Origin: Bacillota bacterium
GTDB lineage: Bacteria > Bacillota > Clostridia > Lachnospirales > Lachnospiraceae
Length of the DNA: 16,032 nucleotides
Assembly (NCBI GenBank): GCA_017861355.1
Contig: JAGFXQ010000044.1
Coordinates: forward strand, 1-16,032
Direction: 5' to 3'
Shown here: piece by piece, positions 14,376-16,032 of the stretch
Layout: every line of letters starts with the position of its first letter
How positions within the stretch are numbered: the first letter of the stretch is position 1
Notes under the pieces: generated by a model
Told to the model about the DNA's origin: nothing
Databases searched by the model: none
Seen by the model: only the letters and a program-made list of their open reading frames with translations
Position numbers and translations under genes: made by a program

Positions 14376-16032
14376 TTATACTTCTCTATAATCTCCGTCA
14401 ACAACATCATCATTATTACCGCCGTTAGAGCCGCCTGCCTGGCCTCCGTTAAAGCCTGACATATCAGGTCCGGGGCCGCCTGCACCTGCTGCACCGCTCT
14501 GCTCATACAGCTTAGCGAATAATGCCTGCGCATCCTCCATTAATTTATCCTTTGCAGCCTTGATATCCGCTACTTCACCCTCGCTCATAACCTCGGGATT
14601 AGATTTTTCAATCATTTCCTTCAGTCTTGAAAGGTCACCCTCAACAGTAGATTTTGCTGCTGCATCGATCTTATCGCCAACTTCGCTTAATGCCTTCTCA
14701 GTCTGGAATACCATGGAGTCAGCATCATTACGAACATCAACTGCTTCTTTACGTCTCTTGTCCTGTGCTTCATATTCCGCTGCTTCTCTGACAGCCTTAT
14801 CAATATCACCATCTGACAGATTAGAACCTGCTGTGATGGTAATATGCTGTTCTCTACCGGTACCAAGATCCTTCGCTGATACATTTACAATACCGTTTGC
14901 ATCGATATCAAAGGTAACTTCGATCTGAGGAATGCCTCTTCTTGCCGGCGGAATGCTGTCCAGACGGAATTGTCCAAGACTCTTGTTGTCTTTTGCAAAC
15001 TGTCTCTCACCCTGTACGACATTGATGTCTACTGCGGTCTGATTATCCGCTGCGGTGGAGAACACCTGGCTCTTCTTTGTAGGAATTGTTGTATTTCTTT
15101 CGATTAATCTGGTAGCTACACCACCTAAGGTCTCGATGGAAAGTGACAAAGGAGTTACATCAAGAAGAAGAATGTCTCCCGCTCCTGCATCGCCTGCTAA
15201 CTTACCACCCTGAATGGAAGCACCGATTGCTACACACTCATCCGGGTTCAAGGTCTTGGATGGCTCCTGATTGGTTAACTGTCTAACTTTATCCTGAACT
15301 GCAGGTGTTCTTGTCGAACCACCTACTAACAATACCTTCTTGATATCTGCCGGAGTAAGTCCTGCATCACGAAGTGCGTTCTGAACCGGAACTACGGTTC
15401 TTTCTACCAAATCATGTGTTAACTCGTCAAATTTAGCACGGGTTAAGTTCATATCGAAGTGCTTAGGACCTTCTGCGGTTGCTGTGATGAAAGGAAGGTT
15501 AATGTTCGTAGTTGTTGCAGAGGATAATTCCTTCTTCGCCTTTTCTGCTGCTTCCTTTAATCTCTGAAGAGCCATCTTATCGGTAGATAAGTCAACTCCG
15601 TCGGATTTCTTAAATTCATCAATCATATATCTGGTAACTCTCTCATCGAAGTCGTCACCACCAAGACGGTTATCGCCGGAGGTAGAAAGAACTTCAATTA
15701 CACCGTCGCCGATATCAATGATGGAAACGTCGAAAGTACCGCCGCCTAAGTCATATACCATAATTTTCTGCTCATGTTCATTATCAAGTCCATAAGCTAA
15801 TGCTGCGGCAGTAGGCTCGTTGATGATTCTCTTAACGTCTAAGCCTGCAATCTTACCGGCATCCTTGGTTGCCTGTCTCTGAGCATCATTGAAGTATGCA
15901 GGAACAGTAATTACTGCCTCAGTAACCTTCTCGCCAAGATAGCTTTCTGCATCTGCCTTCAGCTTCTGAAGAATCATAGCTGAAATCTCCTGAGGAGAAT
16001 ATCTCTTATCATCAATCTTTACTCTGTAATCG
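14376..16032 (-). CDS. dnaK: Chaperone DnaK (Hsp70), 5' end outside window
   Basis: This is the ATP-dependent Hsp70 chaperone of the cytosol. The window holds the last 551 codons, starting DYRVKIDDKRYSPQEIS; by comparison with Bacillus DnaK about the first 70-75 residues, including the first phosphate loop, are missing. Diagnostic blocks are AVITVPAYFNDAQRQATKDAG, the second phosphate-loop region VYDLGGGTFDVSI, DNRLGGDDFD and LVGGSTRTPAVQ. The interdomain linker VLLLDVTPLSLSIETLGG (read here as ILLLDVTPLS) and the substrate-domain segment RNTTIPTKKSQVFSTAADNQ also fit. The C-terminus is a Gly/Asn-rich tail ending DDVVDGDYREV. An ATG 18 codons in (15977) is internal, not the true start. HrcA/CIRCE control is expected, but its site would lie upstream of the window. 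Confidence 0.98.
   Translation of the reverse strand, partial: DYRVKIDDKRYSPQEISAMILQKLKADAESYLGEKVTEAVITVPAYFNDAQRQATKDAGKIAGLDVKRIINEPTAAALAYGLDNEHEQKIMVYDLGGGTFDVSIIDIGDGVIEVLSTSGDNRLGGDDFDERVTRYMIDEFKKSDGVDLSTDKMALQRLKEAAEKAKKELSSATTTNINLPFITATAEGPKHFDMNLTRAKFDELTHDLVERTVVPVQNALRDAGLTPADIKKVLLVGGSTRTPAVQDKVRQLTNQEPSKTLNPDECVAIGASIQGGKLAGDAGAGDILLLDVTPLSLSIETLGGVATRLIERNTTIPTKKSQVFSTAADNQTAVDINVVQGERQFAKDNKSLGQFRLDSIPPARRGIPQIEVTFDIDANGIVNVSAKDLGTGREQHITITAGSNLSDGDIDKAVREAAEYEAQDKRRKEAVDVRNDADSMVFQTEKALSEVGDKIDAAAKSTVEGDLSRLKEMIEKSNPEVMSEGEVADIKAAKDKLMEDAQALFAKLYEQSGAAGAGGPGPDMSGFNGGQAGGSNGGNNDDVVDGDYREV

Noticed and set aside
14560..14928. A 122-codon open frame on the plus strand opposite dnaK
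   Set aside because: Long antisense frames are a known by-product of dnaK codon usage; no ribosome binding site and a Ser/Leu-rich composition typical of shadow frames.

Overview
The window looks like a chromosomal stretch from a low-to-moderate G+C Firmicute of the class Clostridia, most likely Lachnospiraceae (inference). The reasons are the class I heat-shock order dnaK-dnaJ-prmA, a RecU-type resolvase, a short HisG paired with HisZ, strong AGGAGG-like ribosome binding sites and consensus sigma-A promoters. Almost everything is on the minus strand, so biological order runs from high to low coordinates. No tRNA, rRNA, CRISPR array, insertion sequence or prophage gene was seen.

Region 1 (16032-12122, minus): the end of a heat-shock operon, with dnaK (5' end outside the window), dnaJ and prmA. 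Region 2 (12121-10893): one plus-strand lipoprotein gene is wedged between prmA and rsmE. It has a candidate ECF-sigma promoter and converges on prmA over a 95-bp inverted repeat. Divergent from it, rsmE has one near-consensus and one weaker sigma-A promoter. Region 3 (10892-4624, minus): a run of small housekeeping genes, rsmE, a RelQ-type (p)ppGpp synthetase, a NOL1/NOP2/Sun-family m5C rRNA methyltransferase, an RsuA-type pseudouridine synthase, a HAD phosphatase, an RluA-type pseudouridine synthase and recU. The theme is rRNA modification plus alarmone signalling and recombination. Region 4 (4623-1, minus): a histidine operon, hisZ-hisG-hisD-hisB-hisA (hisA cut by the window edge), with a perfect TTGACA-N17-TATAAT promoter, a palindrome just downstream of the start site and a highly structured leader. 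A second consensus promoter lies in front of hisB.

The main anomaly is in hisD. A perfect 20-bp tandem duplication (1491-1530) shifts the frame just before the zinc-ligand motif. Removing one copy restores an uninterrupted 429-codon HisD. This is a recent mutation, a reversible switch, or an assembly error. The other points worth a second look are the 135-bp branched palindrome in the hisZ leader, a pseudoknot-capable hisG-hisD spacer, no hisH between hisB and hisA, and the ECF-type promoter of the lipoprotein. I found no clearly new multi-gene system; the window is mainly conserved housekeeping DNA with unusual non-coding structures.
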